From: CAZKAP01 sp964550895
Lineage (GTDB): Bacteria > Bacteroidota > Bacteroidia > Flavobacteriales > Flavobacteriaceae
Assembly: GCA_964550895.1 (NCBI GenBank)
Contig: CAZKAP010000011.1
Location: 5,039 to 69,038 of the forward strand
Direction: 5' to 3'
DNA length: 64,000 nt
The translations under genes and the position numbers were made by a program. Shown here piece by piece: positions 42,128 through 52,095 of this stretch. The notes below the pieces were generated by a model that was given only the letters and a program-made list of their open reading frames with translations, was not told the origin of the DNA and did no database searches. Numbering within the stretch: position 1 is the first letter of the stretch; each line of letters starts with the position of its first letter.

Positions 42128-42210
42128 GCTGTAAAAATAGGAATCTTTGACGTGAATGCGATTCATCCCCGGGCCCCAAAGTGGGAAAGTAGAATGCGGA
42201 CAGCCAGGTA

Positions 42211-44274
42211 CTACTCGTAAATCAAAAATTCCGAACGCCTGTTCTCCTGGTGCTTGGCAGCACTGCAGCGAACCCCGTCCACACATTCGTTGAGGATAAA
42301 TTCCTCGCCTTTACCCTCACTAATCAGTCGGTCCTGATCTATCCCCTGACTGATCATATATAGTACCGTGGATTCGGCCCGCTTCTGCGACAACCATTGG
42401 TTGTAGGAGGCGCGACCCCTGGAATCTGTATGGGATACCACCCGTATCTTAAGCCTGGGGAACTTCCGTAACAGGGCGATAACCTTCTGAATTTCGACCT
42501 CGGCATCGGGACGGATATTGTACTTATTGAGATCGAAATAGATCGTATTCAGGGCCAGTAGTTTGGCTATGTCGGCGGGATTATCAGGATTTTCCATGGG
42601 CAGCACCATTATGCCCCGTTCGAGGAAGAGATCCACCTTGGTCAGGGCCTCACGAGGAGTAGGCAGGAACTGTTCGTCGGGCACATAATTCTCCAGCGAT
42701 CCCCGAACGAAATTCCCACGATTGCAATACAGTTCGGCATTGTACAGGCCATTGGCATCCGTTCGAACCGTGTCTATGAGTTCGTTGCGGTCGTTGACGA
42801 TCTCTACCAGCACACCCTGCAGCGGCTTCCGGCTGAGCCGGTCGCGAACCTGTCCGGTAACCCGGCAGTCGAAATTCAATGCCCGGATCTCGTGGAAGGC
42901 AATGATATTGTCGTCCTCACTGAGGGCTTTGTTATTGGGTTTGGGTTTGGCCCATTCCTGCATCTTGTCCGCGGTAAGCGGATGTCCCGGCCGGTTGGTG
43001 GCGAAATATCCGTCCCGCGCACTGTTAATGATCAATCCGAAATCGTCATAGCGTGTATTAACCGGCCGGCCCACATTCTTAATCGGCTGGTCGTAGGCCG
43101 GCTTGATTCGGGTGGCAAACACGTCGAGGCCCCCGAGCGAGAATTGGCCGTCGGAGGCGAAATAAAGCACGCTGTCGACCGATACAAACGGAAAGGTTTC
43201 CCTTCCCCGCGTATTGATGTAGGGTCCCAGGTTTTTCGGAGACCCCAGGCTGCCGTCCTCGTTGATGTCCACCACGAACAGATCGGTACTCCCATATCCG
43301 CCGGGCATATCCGATACGAAGTAAAGCTGGCTTCCGTCCGGAGACAGGGCCGGATGAGCGACGGAATAATCAGAACTATTAATGGACAAGTCCTCGGCGG
43401 GACCCCAGGAACCCTCTTCGTTCAGGACGGAGCGATACATCCGGAGCCTAATGAATCCGGCCTCATCCTTCCTGGGCCTCCCCTTCTCGAAGGCGTTGCG
43501 ACTGAAATACACCGTTCTACCGTCCGAACTGAATGCCGTGGTCGACTCGTGCAGGCGCGAATTGAGTTCAGCTGAAAACTTACCCCGGAAATTCAGGCTG
43601 TCGCCTTTCTGTTCTACCCTATAGAGATCCAGGAAATCCATCCCGTTCCAGGTATGCCGGTAACGGGCAAAGTTTCCGGTATCGCGGTCCGATGCAAATA
43701 TGAGTTCTCCCTTATTAAAAGAAGGGGCAAAGTCATTGTAGTTCGAGTTAAACGGGAAGAACTTAAACTTATAGCGTCCGGAATTCTCACGTATGCGTTC
43801 GAGTTGATTAGCCAGGCTGAAATACGGGTCGTCCTGTGCATCGAGCCGGCTCAATTCCCTGTATTTCTCCATCATCTCTTCGGACTGATCGTATTCGCCC
43901 ACCGAACGGCTGGTTTGCGCCATCCGGTAGTAGTAATTGACACCAACCTCGTCCTCGTAATCCCTTACGAGTTCCAGGTAGTAGGTATTGGCCTTGTCGT
44001 ACTGGGCGTTGAAAAAGTACGAATCCCCCAACTTCTTCAGGAGGTCTGCCGAGCGATACCCTTCCTGATAGACCACTTCGTATACATCGATAGCCGGATT
44101 GAAGGAATAATTTTCGTATTGTTCTTCTGCCCGGGCCAGATAGGCCATTTGCCTTTGCATTCCCGTAGTATCGGTAGGTATTGGTTGGGAAGCCAGCGTG
44201 TCCTGGGCCCGTACATAGGACGAAAAGGTCAGTAGGGCCAGGGTCAGGTATAAAGAGGTAATTCTTCTCTTCAT
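42211..44274 (-). CDS. OmpA-family protein of a type IX secretion/gliding triad
   Basis: A 687-residue exported protein (signal peptide MKRRITSLYLTLALLTFSSYVRA). Domains in order: TPR-like helices (about 40-160), a WD40/PD40 beta-propeller (YFVSDMPGGYGSTDLFVVD, YFASDGQFSLGGLDVF), a carboxypeptidase-regulatory-like insert (GQVRDRLSRKPLQGVLVEI), and an OmpA peptidoglycan-binding domain (YFDLNKYNIRPDAEVEIQ, VVSHTDSRGRASYNQWLSQKRA). This is the PorE-like architecture found beside PorP/SprF and large adhesins. It ends the triad; the gap to the PorP/SprF-like gene is 18 bases. Confidence 0.9.
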   Translation of the reverse strand: MKRRITSLYLTLALLTFSSYVRAQDTLASQPIPTDTTGMQRQMAYLARAEEQYENYSFNPAIDVYEVVYQEGYRSADLLKKLGDSYFFNAQYDKANTYYLELVRDYEDEVGVNYYYRMAQTSRSVGEYDQSEEMMEKYRELSRLDAQDDPYFSLANQLERIRENSGRYKFKFFPFNSNYNDFAPSFNKGELIFASDRDTGNFARYRHTWNGMDFLDLYRVEQKGDSLNFRGKFSAELNSRLHESTTAFSSDGRTVYFSRNAFEKGRPRKDEAGFIRLRMYRSVLNEEGSWGPAEDLSINSSDYSVAHPALSPDGSQLYFVSDMPGGYGSTDLFVVDINEDGSLGSPKNLGPYINTRGRETFPFVSVDSVLYFASDGQFSLGGLDVFATRIKPAYDQPIKNVGRPVNTRYDDFGLIINSARDGYFATNRPGHPLTADKMQEWAKPKPNNKALSEDDNIIAFHEIRALNFDCRVTGQVRDRLSRKPLQGVLVEIVNDRNELIDTVRTDANGLYNAELYCNRGNFVRGSLENYVPDEQFLPTPREALTKVDLFLERGIMVLPMENPDNPADIAKLLALNTIYFDLNKYNIRPDAEVEIQKVIALLRKFPRLKIRVVSHTDSRGRASYNQWLSQKRAESTVLYMISQGIDQDRLISEGKGEEFILNECVDGVRCSAAKHQENRRSEFLIYE

Positions 44275-44292
44275 GGTGGGTGTTTCTCAGGT

Positions 44293-45237
44293 TTAGAAGA
44301 AACGGGGATTCAGGGTCCGTTGGAACCTCTTGAGCAGCTCGACTCTCAGGAAGATTTCGAATGAACCATCGTTAAACTGCTGGGCCCCCAGTTCCGTTAT
44401 CTCGCGATCGTAGGCCATGCCCAGCATAATCTGGTCGGATATCTGAAAACCCGCCAGAAGGCTCACCGAGGCGTCAATCCGGTAGGCCAGTCCGCCGTAG
44501 AATCGATCGGCAAAAAGCATATTGGCAGACAGGTCGATCTGCAGCGGAGCGCCGCCAACGGCTTTTGTCAGTAAGGCTGGCTTAAATTTGAGGTTGGGTC
44601 CCAGATCCCATACATAACCGGTGATCAGATAAAAATTCATACGCTCGGCAGCCAGGAAATTCGGTGCACTGCTATCGTTACCGGTATTGTCAAAGTACTC
44701 CGTCTCCAACAGGTTAGGCACCGATGCACCCAGGTAGAATCGATCGGTATGGTAGTAGATGCCCAGGCCAAAATTGGGAGAGAACTGCTGATCGATATTG
44801 TCCTGGGCCACCACTTCCTGGTCAAAATTCCGAAGCTTAGTGAAGTCCAGGCTCAGGAAATTCCCTCCCACCTTAAGGCCGAACGACAACTTGGCCGCCT
44901 CGGATACCGGTATGGTATAGGAAATCACACCATCGAGAAAGGTTTCCTGTACGGCTCCATCGCCGATATTATCATTGATAATGGAAATCCCGTACCCGAT
45001 TCGACTGTTTCGGGCCGGAGAATGCAGATTGAAGTTAAGCGTCTCGGGTGCGCCCCGAAGGCCCGCCCACTGGGAGCGGTACAGGCCGGTAAAACTCAAC
45101 TGCCCCCTGGAACCCGCGTAGGCGGGGTTTACACTCATGGTGTTGAACATGTACTGAGTATACTGGGCGTCCTGCTGCCCCTGGGCCAGCTCACAAACAC
45201 CTAGAAATAGAAGGAAGAGTACCGAATACTTCTTCAT
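44293..45237 (-). CDS. PorP/SprF-family type IX secretion membrane protein
   Basis: A 314-residue outer-membrane beta-barrel protein with signal peptide MKKYSVLFLLFLGVCELAQG. The N-terminus QQDAQYTQYMFNTMSVNPAYAGSRG is the family signature, followed by LSFTGLYRSQWAGLRGAP and many amphipathic strands ending LNPRF. SprF of Flavobacterium johnsoniae is required to export SprB, a giant adhesin with a type B sorting domain. Here it lies 11 bases after the adhesin stop and 18 bases before the OmpA-like gene, so it is probably the dedicated partner of the neighbouring adhesin. Confidence 0.92.
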   Translation of the reverse strand: MKKYSVLFLLFLGVCELAQGQQDAQYTQYMFNTMSVNPAYAGSRGQLSFTGLYRSQWAGLRGAPETLNFNLHSPARNSRIGYGISIINDNIGDGAVQETFLDGVISYTIPVSEAAKLSFGLKVGGNFLSLDFTKLRNFDQEVVAQDNIDQQFSPNFGLGIYYHTDRFYLGASVPNLLETEYFDNTGNDSSAPNFLAAERMNFYLITGYVWDLGPNLKFKPALLTKAVGGAPLQIDLSANMLFADRFYGGLAYRIDASVSLLAGFQISDQIMLGMAYDREITELGAQQFNDGSFEIFLRVELLKRFQRTLNPRFF

Positions 45238-45248
45238 GTAATCATGCT

Positions 45249-48200
45249 TTATCGACTGATGTAGAAATAGTCCCTGTCGGTGAATTTACCCCTAGGTGTT
45301 TCGTATTCAAAGATATAAAAATAAATACCCGAGGGCAGGTAGTCATTGACCGAGAGCGTAGAGCGACCGCGGCTTCTGCCATCGAAGACATTCCTGATGT
45401 TATCGTAGTTCTCGCCCTCGTAAACCTTGACACCCCAGCGATTGAAAATCTGTAGTCGGTTGGAGGTGGTGTAGCGGATTCCACGTATAAACAGGAAGTC
45501 ATTTTTACCATCTCTGTTGGGCGTAACCAACTGATTGACTACGATGATCTGATCCGGATCGAGGTAATCGGGTGTACCGTCCCCATCCTCGTCATCGTCC
45601 GTGGGATCGCCGTTATCATTGAAATCCTCGTCTATGGTTGACGTCGTATCCCCGTCGTCATCCGGATCACGGTAATTCACATCTCCGTTTTCATCGGTAT
45701 TCGGCAGATCCAGGGCCGGATCACTGATCTCATCATTCACATCGTAACCGTCATTGGCATCCAAGCCCTCATAGCCGTCGTCCAGGCCATCGTTGTCCGA
45801 ATCTGCATCCAGCAACCCAAGGTCCGGAACTCCGTCGAAATCAAAATCGTGACCTTCGTTGTTGTCCGGCACCCGATCGTTATCGCTATCTCCGTCGCGG
45901 TAATCCGGGGTCTGGTCGCCGTCCGTATCGTCAGGAGTGATGCCCTGGTCTCCGGAGCCTTCGTAGGCATCATCCAACCCATCGTTATCCCCGTCGAAAC
46001 CACTCGGCGGAATATAGCCGCTGGTGGGCTGCCCTTCGATATTGTCCGGTATGCCATCGTTGTCGCTATCGATGTCGAGATGGTCAGGTCTTCCGTCGCC
46101 GTCTGAATCCAGGGGGTTCGTCAGGGGATCCCCGTCACCGTCCAGGTTCGGATCCTCCACGGTGTCGAGTATGCCGTCGTTATCGTCGTCTATGTCGCGT
46201 CGATCCGGGACTCCGTCTCCATCCGTATCGTCCCCATCCTCAACGGGATCGAGATAGTCCGGTATATCGTCTTCATCGGAATCGTCATCGGTGGGATCTC
46301 CATTGCCATTGGGATCTTCTTCCGCCGTATCTATGCCATCCCCGTCGTCGTCTGCATCCCGGTAATTCACATCCCCGGTGCCATCCGTATCCGGCAGGTC
46401 AGACGCAGGCTCATCGATTTCATCGTTCACATCGAAGCCGTCATTGGCATCACTACCCTCATAGCCATCGTCCAGGCCGTCCCCATCGGAATCTGATCCG
46501 ATACGAGTGTTATCCGGCTGACCGTCGAAGTCGTAGTCATGACCCTCGTTGTTATCCGGCACGCGGTCGTTATCGCTATCGTCGTCGAGATAGTCGTCGA
46601 TGCCATCCCCATCGGTATCCTCCGGAGCGATTCCCTGATCTCCGGATCCTTCGTAGGCATCATCCAGGCCATCTCCATCCGTATCGGAGCCGCTGGGTGG
46701 AATGTACCCCTCGGTAGGCTGACCTTCCACATTATCCGGTATGCCGTCGTTATCGCTGTCGAGATCGAGGTGGTTTGGCTTGCCGTCACCATCGAAATCC
46801 AGGGGAGGGGTCAGGGGATCAACTTCCCCATCATGATTGGGATCTTCTTCGATATCCAGCAGACCGTCGTTGTCGTCATCAATATCTATGCGATCCGGCA
46901 CCCCATCCCCGTCGGTATCGTCGCTGTCGTCGGTGGGATCGAGATAATCCGGTATGTCGTCCCCGTCAGTATCGTCATTGGTAGGATCGTCGTCCCCATT
47001 GGGATCTTCTTCCGCCGTATCAATGCCATCACCGTCATCGTCCGCATCCCGGTAATTCACGTCCCCGGTTCCATCCGTGTCAGGCAGGTCTTCCGAGGGA
47101 ACTTCGATTTCGTCGTTCACGTCGTATCCATCGTTGGTATTCTCACCCTCATAGCCATCATCCAGGCCATCGCCATCTTCATCCGAGCCCAGCAGCGCAG
47201 TATCGGGAACCCCATCGAAGTCGAAGTCATGTCCCTCATTGTTGTCGGGCACGTTATCATTATCACTGTCCCCATCGAGGTAGTCGGCAGTACTGTCCCC
47301 GTCGGTGTCCTCCGGGCTAATCCCCTCGTCATCGGTTCCCTCGTAAGCGTCGTCGAGACCATCTTGATCCGAATCCGACCCACTCGGGGGCACATAACCC
47401 TCGGTAGGTTGTCCCTCCACATTATCCGGGATGCCGTCGTTATCGCTATCGATGTCCAAATGGTCCGGCCTTCCGTCTCCATCCGAATCCAGAGGATCCG
47501 TAAAGGGGTCGTTGTCGCCATCGGTATTGGAATCCTCATCGGTGTCCAAAATACCGTCGTTGTCGTCGTCCTTATCCAGGCGATCGGGCACCCCGTCACC
47601 GTCTGTATCCTCATCATCTGTAGGGTCCAGATAGTCGGGTATGTCGTCATTATCCGAATCGTCGTTGGTAGGGTCACCGTCTCCATCGGGATCTTCTTCT
47701 GCCGTATCAATACCATCTCCGTCATCATCCGCATCCCGGTAGTTGACATCCCCGGTCCCATCGGTATCGGGCAGGTCTTCGGATGGATTTTCGATCTCGT
47801 CGTTTACATCGTATCCATCGTTGGTATTCTCGCCCTCGTAGCCATCATCCAGGCCGTCGTTGTCCGAGTCCTCCCCCAACAGGGTACGATCGGGCATACC
47901 GTCGAAGTTGAAATCGTGCCCTTCGTTATTATCGGGTACCCGATCCTCATCGCTGTCCCCGTCCAGGTAGTCCGGGATACCATCTCCATCGGTATCCTCG
48001 GGGGTAATTCCCTGGTCACCCTCGCCCTCATAGGCATCGTCCAGGCCGTCCTGGTCCGTATCGGATCCGCTCGGAGGGACATAACCGTCTGTAGGCTGTC
48101 CTTCGACATTATCGGGTATGCCATCATTGTCACTGTCAATATCCAGGTGGTCAGGTCTACCGTCGCCGTCCGAATCCAGGGGGTTCGTAAGCGGATCCCC

Positions 48201-50132
48201 GTCTCCATCACCATCCGGGTCTTCTTCGGTATCCAGAAGACCATCGTTGTCGTCGTCCTTATCAATGGCATCGGGTACGCCATCTCCGTCCGTGTCGTCC
48301 CGATTATCGATGGCATCCAGGTAATCGGGCGTGCCATCCTCGTCGGTATCGTCGTCCGTGGGATCCCCGTTTCCATTTGGATCTTCGTCCACAGTGGCAA
48401 TGCCGTCCCCGTCATCATCCACATCCCGGTAGTTCACGTCTTCCGTACCGTCGGTGTCGGGTAAGTCTTCGGCGGGATTCTCGATTTCGTCATTCGGGTC
48501 GTAGCCGTCGGCCGGATCACTGCCCTCATAGCCATCGTCCAGGCCGTCCCCATCGGTATCCTGACCGGATAGTACCGTGTCCGGCTCCCCATCGAAGTCG
48601 TAGTCGTGGCCCTCATTATTATCGGGAACCCGATCGTTATCGCTGTCCTGATCCAGGTAATCGTCCGTGCCGTCTTCGTCCGTATCCACCGGATTGATCC
48701 CCTGATCGCCTTCCCCTTCGTAGGCATTGTCCAACCCATCGGTATCCGAATCCTCGCGAAGTGGCGCGATGTATCCGGAGGTCGTCTGCCCCTCTACATT
48801 ATCAGGTATCCCATCGTTATCCGAGTCCAGATCCAGGCGGTTGGGTACACCATCCCCATCGGTATCCACATCGCTGAAGAAATTGACCGTCCTGGGGTCC
48901 TTGAAATTTTCCAGGCAACCGAATTCAATTCCTGCCTGACGGGCTATGGTTCGGAAACTCTCGGGTTGCTCGGTCTGAACGCCGAACCGAAAGACGAAAC
49001 TCGATAGCTCCGCGAATTCAACGGCAATGTTTACCGTCGTCTCCTGATCGGTAATTCCATCGTATTCCTGAGTCCCTCCGTTAACCAGAAGTCCTCCGGT
49101 GGTGTTCTCTACCCGGATCTCGGGCTGGGCTTCAGTAGTATAGCGCACCGGGGTGTCGAAGCGGTTGTATTCCTGATATCGCTCACGCCCATCGACATCG
49201 AGAAAGCTGCAGAACAGCCTGGGCAGTACCGCAGGGGTGTCCGTGTCACGTTGCAGTATGGTAAGCCTGAAGTCCACAAAAGGCCTTCGGATATCTTCGC
49301 TGGGTTCGAAGAAAACCTCTGGTTTAAAGTACTGGGAATCAGTGGCATTCTGATCAAGTATGAAAATCTCGGCCCGTACCATGCGTTCTATAGTGAGCAG
49401 GGCATCGTATTCGGGAGTCACTCCAGAAAAACGGTACACCGCGCCTTCCTGAAGGTCTTCACCGGCTATCAATTCACGTGGGACCCCGAAATCCAGGGCC
49501 GGTACCTGGGTGCAATCGATCGAGTTCTCTACAAAACTGGCCTCGGAGCGATCGGGTATGCCGTCGTTATCCGAATCCAGGTCCACAAAATCAGACACCC
49601 CATCGGCATCGGTGTCCAGGGGGCTGAGCCCTTCACCCGCACCGGGGGAGCTCTCGAAGGCATCGTCCAATCCGTTCCCGTCCTGATCAAAGCCGGAGGG
49701 TTTCACGGGATTACCAAAGGATTGCGCCTCCATGATATCCGTAATGCCATCCCCATCCGAATCCAGATCCCGGGAGTTCGGCTGTCCGTCCTGATCCAGG
49801 TCTCCGTCCCCCTCGACTGTGTCCAGTATACCGTCGTTGTCGTCGTCCAGGTCCAGCTCATCGGGCACACCATCCAAATCGAAATCGGACGGTAAGGCGA
49901 ACTGATACTCCAGTGTGGGCTCCTGAGCGAAATCGGAAAAGGGCACGCTATGTGAGTATCCGGACCATTGGGAATCAAATGCCATCGGAAGCACGGCCGT
50001 TAACCCTTCCGGATTCGTTACAAACCGGCCGGAATCCGCACTAAAGGATTCACTTGCATATAAGAATGTGAAGAGGGTGACGAACAGCAGCATTCTGCTT
50101 CGCCAGCGGGGTTGCCAATTCTGGGGTCTCAT
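45249..50132 (-). CDS. Giant thrombospondin type 3 repeat adhesin with type B (gliding-associated) sorting domain
   Basis: A 1627-residue, highly acidic surface protein. Order: signal peptide to about residue 31, a first block of calcium-binding DxDxDG repeats (84-200), a non-repeat domain (about 200-420, with Cys and aromatic residues), an array of thrombospondin-3-type repeats (about 420-1515), and a C-terminal type B sorting domain (VNQLVTPNRDGKNDFLFIRG, RLQIFNRWGVKVYEG, DYLPSGIYFYIFEY). It is expected to be secreted by type IX and to stay on the surface in association with the PorP/SprF-like protein next door. A second ATG at 50093 would shorten the signal region. Binding target unknown. 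Confidence 0.92.
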   Translation of the reverse strand: MRPQNWQPRWRSRMLLFVTLFTFLYASESFSADSGRFVTNPEGLTAVLPMAFDSQWSGYSHSVPFSDFAQEPTLEYQFALPSDFDLDGVPDELDLDDDNDGILDTVEGDGDLDQDGQPNSRDLDSDGDGITDIMEAQSFGNPVKPSGFDQDGNGLDDAFESSPGAGEGLSPLDTDADGVSDFVDLDSDNDGIPDRSEASFVENSIDCTQVPALDFGVPRELIAGEDLQEGAVYRFSGVTPEYDALLTIERMVRAEIFILDQNATDSQYFKPEVFFEPSEDIRRPFVDFRLTILQRDTDTPAVLPRLFCSFLDVDGRERYQEYNRFDTPVRYTTEAQPEIRVENTTGGLLVNGGTQEYDGITDQETTVNIAVEFAELSSFVFRFGVQTEQPESFRTIARQAGIEFGCLENFKDPRTVNFFSDVDTDGDGVPNRLDLDSDNDGIPDNVEGQTTSGYIAPLREDSDTDGLDNAYEGEGDQGINPVDTDEDGTDDYLDQDSDNDRVPDNNEGHDYDFDGEPDTVLSGQDTDGDGLDDGYEGSDPADGYDPNDEIENPAEDLPDTDGTEDVNYRDVDDDGDGIATVDEDPNGNGDPTDDDTDEDGTPDYLDAIDNRDDTDGDGVPDAIDKDDDNDGLLDTEEDPDGDGDGDPLTNPLDSDGDGRPDHLDIDSDNDGIPDNVEGQPTDGYVPPSGSDTDQDGLDDAYEGEGDQGITPEDTDGDGIPDYLDGDSDEDRVPDNNEGHDFNFDGMPDRTLLGEDSDNDGLDDGYEGENTNDGYDVNDEIENPSEDLPDTDGTGDVNYRDADDDGDGIDTAEEDPDGDGDPTNDDSDNDDIPDYLDPTDDEDTDGDGVPDRLDKDDDNDGILDTDEDSNTDGDNDPFTDPLDSDGDGRPDHLDIDSDNDGIPDNVEGQPTEGYVPPSGSDSDQDGLDDAYEGTDDEGISPEDTDGDSTADYLDGDSDNDNVPDNNEGHDFDFDGVPDTALLGSDEDGDGLDDGYEGENTNDGYDVNDEIEVPSEDLPDTDGTGDVNYRDADDDGDGIDTAEEDPNGDDDPTNDDTDGDDIPDYLDPTDDSDDTDGDGVPDRIDIDDDNDGLLDIEEDPNHDGEVDPLTPPLDFDGDGKPNHLDLDSDNDGIPDNVEGQPTEGYIPPSGSDTDGDGLDDAYEGSGDQGIAPEDTDGDGIDDYLDDDSDNDRVPDNNEGHDYDFDGQPDNTRIGSDSDGDGLDDGYEGSDANDGFDVNDEIDEPASDLPDTDGTGDVNYRDADDDGDGIDTAEEDPNGNGDPTDDDSDEDDIPDYLDPVEDGDDTDGDGVPDRRDIDDDNDGILDTVEDPNLDGDGDPLTNPLDSDGDGRPDHLDIDSDNDGIPDNIEGQPTSGYIPPSGFDGDNDGLDDAYEGSGDQGITPDDTDGDQTPDYRDGDSDNDRVPDNNEGHDFDFDGVPDLGLLDADSDNDGLDDGYEGLDANDGYDVNDEISDPALDLPNTDENGDVNYRDPDDDGDTTSTIDEDFNDNGDPTDDDEDGDGTPDYLDPDQIIVVNQLVTPNRDGKNDFLFIRGIRYTTSNRLQIFNRWGVKVYEGENYDNIRNVFDGRSRGRSTLSVNDYLPSGIYFYIFEYETPRGKFTDRDYFYISR
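45590..48875 (-). repeat. About 690-bp tandem repeats in the adhesin
   Basis: The block containing DNDGIPDNVEGQ recurs five times, at about 48790, 48100, 47415, 46725 and 46035, with spacing of 685-693 bases (about 230 residues). Four units are full; the first lacks the front segment. The protein is almost identical between units, but many third codon positions differ. Confidence 0.85.
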
Positions 50133-50288
50133 CGCGCAGTATAAGGTTAGGGACCATAATGAAGGCTAAGATTCTGGCAGTCGATTCGGGAATTAGCGTG
50201 CAAGATAGGAGGATTATTTGAGCAGGACAATAAACCCGTTTTATCTTCGATGAAATGGGATTCTTTGTCTGCAAAGCGGGACTATGAC

Positions 50289-50320
50289 TTGGCTCAGGGC
50301 CCGATATTGTGCTAATTTTG
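50289..50320 (+). promoter_or_regulatory. Promoter of prfC
   Basis: TTG at 50289-50291, a 21-base spacer, then TAATTTTG at 50313-50320, a perfect -7 box, 15 bases before the prfC ATG. Confidence 0.6.
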
Positions 50321-50334
50321 CCCAAATTTTGAAT

Positions 50335-51930
50335 ATGAGCTTGATTGAAGAAATAAGCCGTCGCCGAACCTTCGGTATTATTTCCCACCCCGATGCCGGA
50401 AAAACCACTCTGACCGAAAAACTCCTGCTTTTCGGAGGAGCCATACAAGAGGCCGGGGCAGTCAAAAACAACAAGATCAAAAAGTCCGCGACCAGCGACT
50501 TTATGGAGATCGAACGCCAGCGCGGGATTTCGGTGGCCACCTCGGTACTTGCCTTCGTGTATCGGGACCGAAAGATCAACATACTGGATACTCCGGGACA
50601 CAAGGATTTCGCCGAGGATACCTTCCGCACACTCACTGCGGTCGACAGCGTGATCGTAGTAGTCGATGTGGCCAAGGGAGTCGAAGAACAGACCGAAAAG
50701 CTGGTCGAAGTCTGTCGCATGCGAAAAATACCTATGATCGTGTTTGTGAATAAACTCGACCGGGAGGGAAAAGATGCGTTCGACCTTCTGGACGAAATCG
50801 AACAGAAGCTCAGTCTAACCGTTACCCCCTTAAGTTTCCCCATAGGGATGGGGTACGATTTCCAGGGGATTTACAACATTTTTGAGCAGAACATTCAGCT
50901 CTTTAGTGAGACCAACAAACAGCAGGTTTCCGAAAGCGTGGCCTTCGACGATCTCGACAATCCGGAATTGGAGAAAATGATCGGCGAGCAAGCGGCCCAG
51001 TCTCTCAGGGATAACCTCGAACTCGTCGAAGGAGTATATCCCCCCTTCGATAAACAGGCCTACCTGCAAGGAGATCTTCAACCCGTATTCTTTGGTTCCG
51101 CACTGAATAATTTCGGGGTTCGGGAATTGCTCGACTGCTTTATCGAAATCGCTCCTGATCCCAAGCCGAAACAAGCCGTGGAACGCCTGGTCGATGCTAA
51201 GGAGGCTGATTTCTCGGGGTTCGTATTCAAAATACACGCCAATATGGATCCCAAACATCGGGACCGCCTCGCCTTTATAAAGGTCGTTTCGGGTACTTTC
51301 GAACGGAACACCCCCTACTTGCACGTACGGCACAATAAAAAACTCAAGTTTTCAAGTCCGAATGCCTTCTTTGCAGAACGCAAGGAGATCGTGGACGTGT
51401 CCTATCCCGGAGACATCGTGGGGCTACACGATACCGGTAATTTCAAGATAGGCGATACCCTGACCAGCGGAGAAATGCTGAATTTCAAAGGCATTCCCAG
51501 TTTTTCACCCGAACACTTCCGATACATTAATAACGCTGACCCCATGAAGGCCAAGCAACTGTATAAGGGCATAGACCAGCTCATGGACGAGGGGGTTGCC
51601 CAACTCTTTACCCTTGAGCTCAACGGCAGGAAGGTGATCGGTACGGTTGGCGCACTCCAGTACGAGGTTATCCAATACCGGCTGGAACACGAATACGGGG
51701 CGAAGTGCACCTACGAGAACTTCCCTGCTCACAAAGCGTGCTGGGTAAGCCACGATCCTAAAAACGAGGAGGAGTTTCTCGAATTCAAACGGGTCAAGCA
51801 GAAGTTTTTGGCAACCGACAAGAATGGAAAGTTGGTATATCTTGCGGATTCCGCATTTTCCCTTCAGATGGTTCAGCAGAAGTACCCCTCGGTCCAGCTT
51901 CACTACACCTCGGAGAAGACTGTGGGCTAA
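50335..51930 (+). CDS. prfC: Peptide chain release factor 3
   Basis: GTPase that recycles RF1/RF2 after peptide release. It has 531 residues. G1 is GIISHPDAGKTTLTEKL, the switch/G2 region is RGISVATSVLAF, G3 is DTPGHKDF, and G4 is VNKLDREG. The C-terminal domains (FQLEHEYGAKCTYENF-type end, QRMVQQKYPSVQLHYT) match RF3 rather than EF-G in length. The ATG at 50335 was chosen over an in-frame 50284 because of the promoter at 50313-50320 and because MSLIEEISRRRTF is the family start. It stands alone. Confidence 0.95.
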   Translation: MSLIEEISRRRTFGIISHPDAGKTTLTEKLLLFGGAIQEAGAVKNNKIKKSATSDFMEIERQRGISVATSVLAFVYRDRKINILDTPGHKDFAEDTFRTLTAVDSVIVVVDVAKGVEEQTEKLVEVCRMRKIPMIVFVNKLDREGKDAFDLLDEIEQKLSLTVTPLSFPIGMGYDFQGIYNIFEQNIQLFSETNKQQVSESVAFDDLDNPELEKMIGEQAAQSLRDNLELVEGVYPPFDKQAYLQGDLQPVFFGSALNNFGVRELLDCFIEIAPDPKPKQAVERLVDAKEADFSGFVFKIHANMDPKHRDRLAFIKVVSGTFERNTPYLHVRHNKKLKFSSPNAFFAERKEIVDVSYPGDIVGLHDTGNFKIGDTLTSGEMLNFKGIPSFSPEHFRYINNADPMKAKQLYKGIDQLMDEGVAQLFTLELNGRKVIGTVGALQYEVIQYRLEHEYGAKCTYENFPAHKACWVSHDPKNEEEFLEFKRVKQKFLATDKNGKLVYLADSAFSLQMVQQKYPSVQLHYTSEKTVG

Positions 51931-52095
51931 AATTGCGAAACGCCTCTGTGGCTGCATGCGCAATGACGATTGAAGCCCGGTTTTCGACAGTTTGAAATCG
52001 TATAAGACCATAGAAAGGAAAAGGCAATGGACTGCAGCGACGAATCTTCTAATTTCGAAATCGAAAATGCAGTAGTAAATCAAAATATCATCGCT

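Noticed and set aside
42128..42286. 53-residue extension of the idi product
   Set aside because: It overlaps the end of the OmpA-like gene and includes a Cys-rich stretch not present in IPP isomerases; the start at 42127 fits.
46539..48464. 641-codon open frame on the plus strand inside the adhesin, rich in Val/Ile
   Set aside because: It is the antisense reading of the Asp-rich repeats; Asp and Gly codons read backwards give Ile/Val codons and few stops. No start context or plausible protein fold.
45737..48739. Several 100-200 codon Met/Thr-rich frames on the minus strand within the adhesin
   Set aside because: Out-of-frame readings of the same DxDxDG repeats; composition follows directly from the repeat.
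45590..48875. Possible CRISPR-like or satellite repeat array
   Set aside because: Repeats are in frame, coding, about 690 bases long, without short direct repeats and unique spacers or any cas gene.
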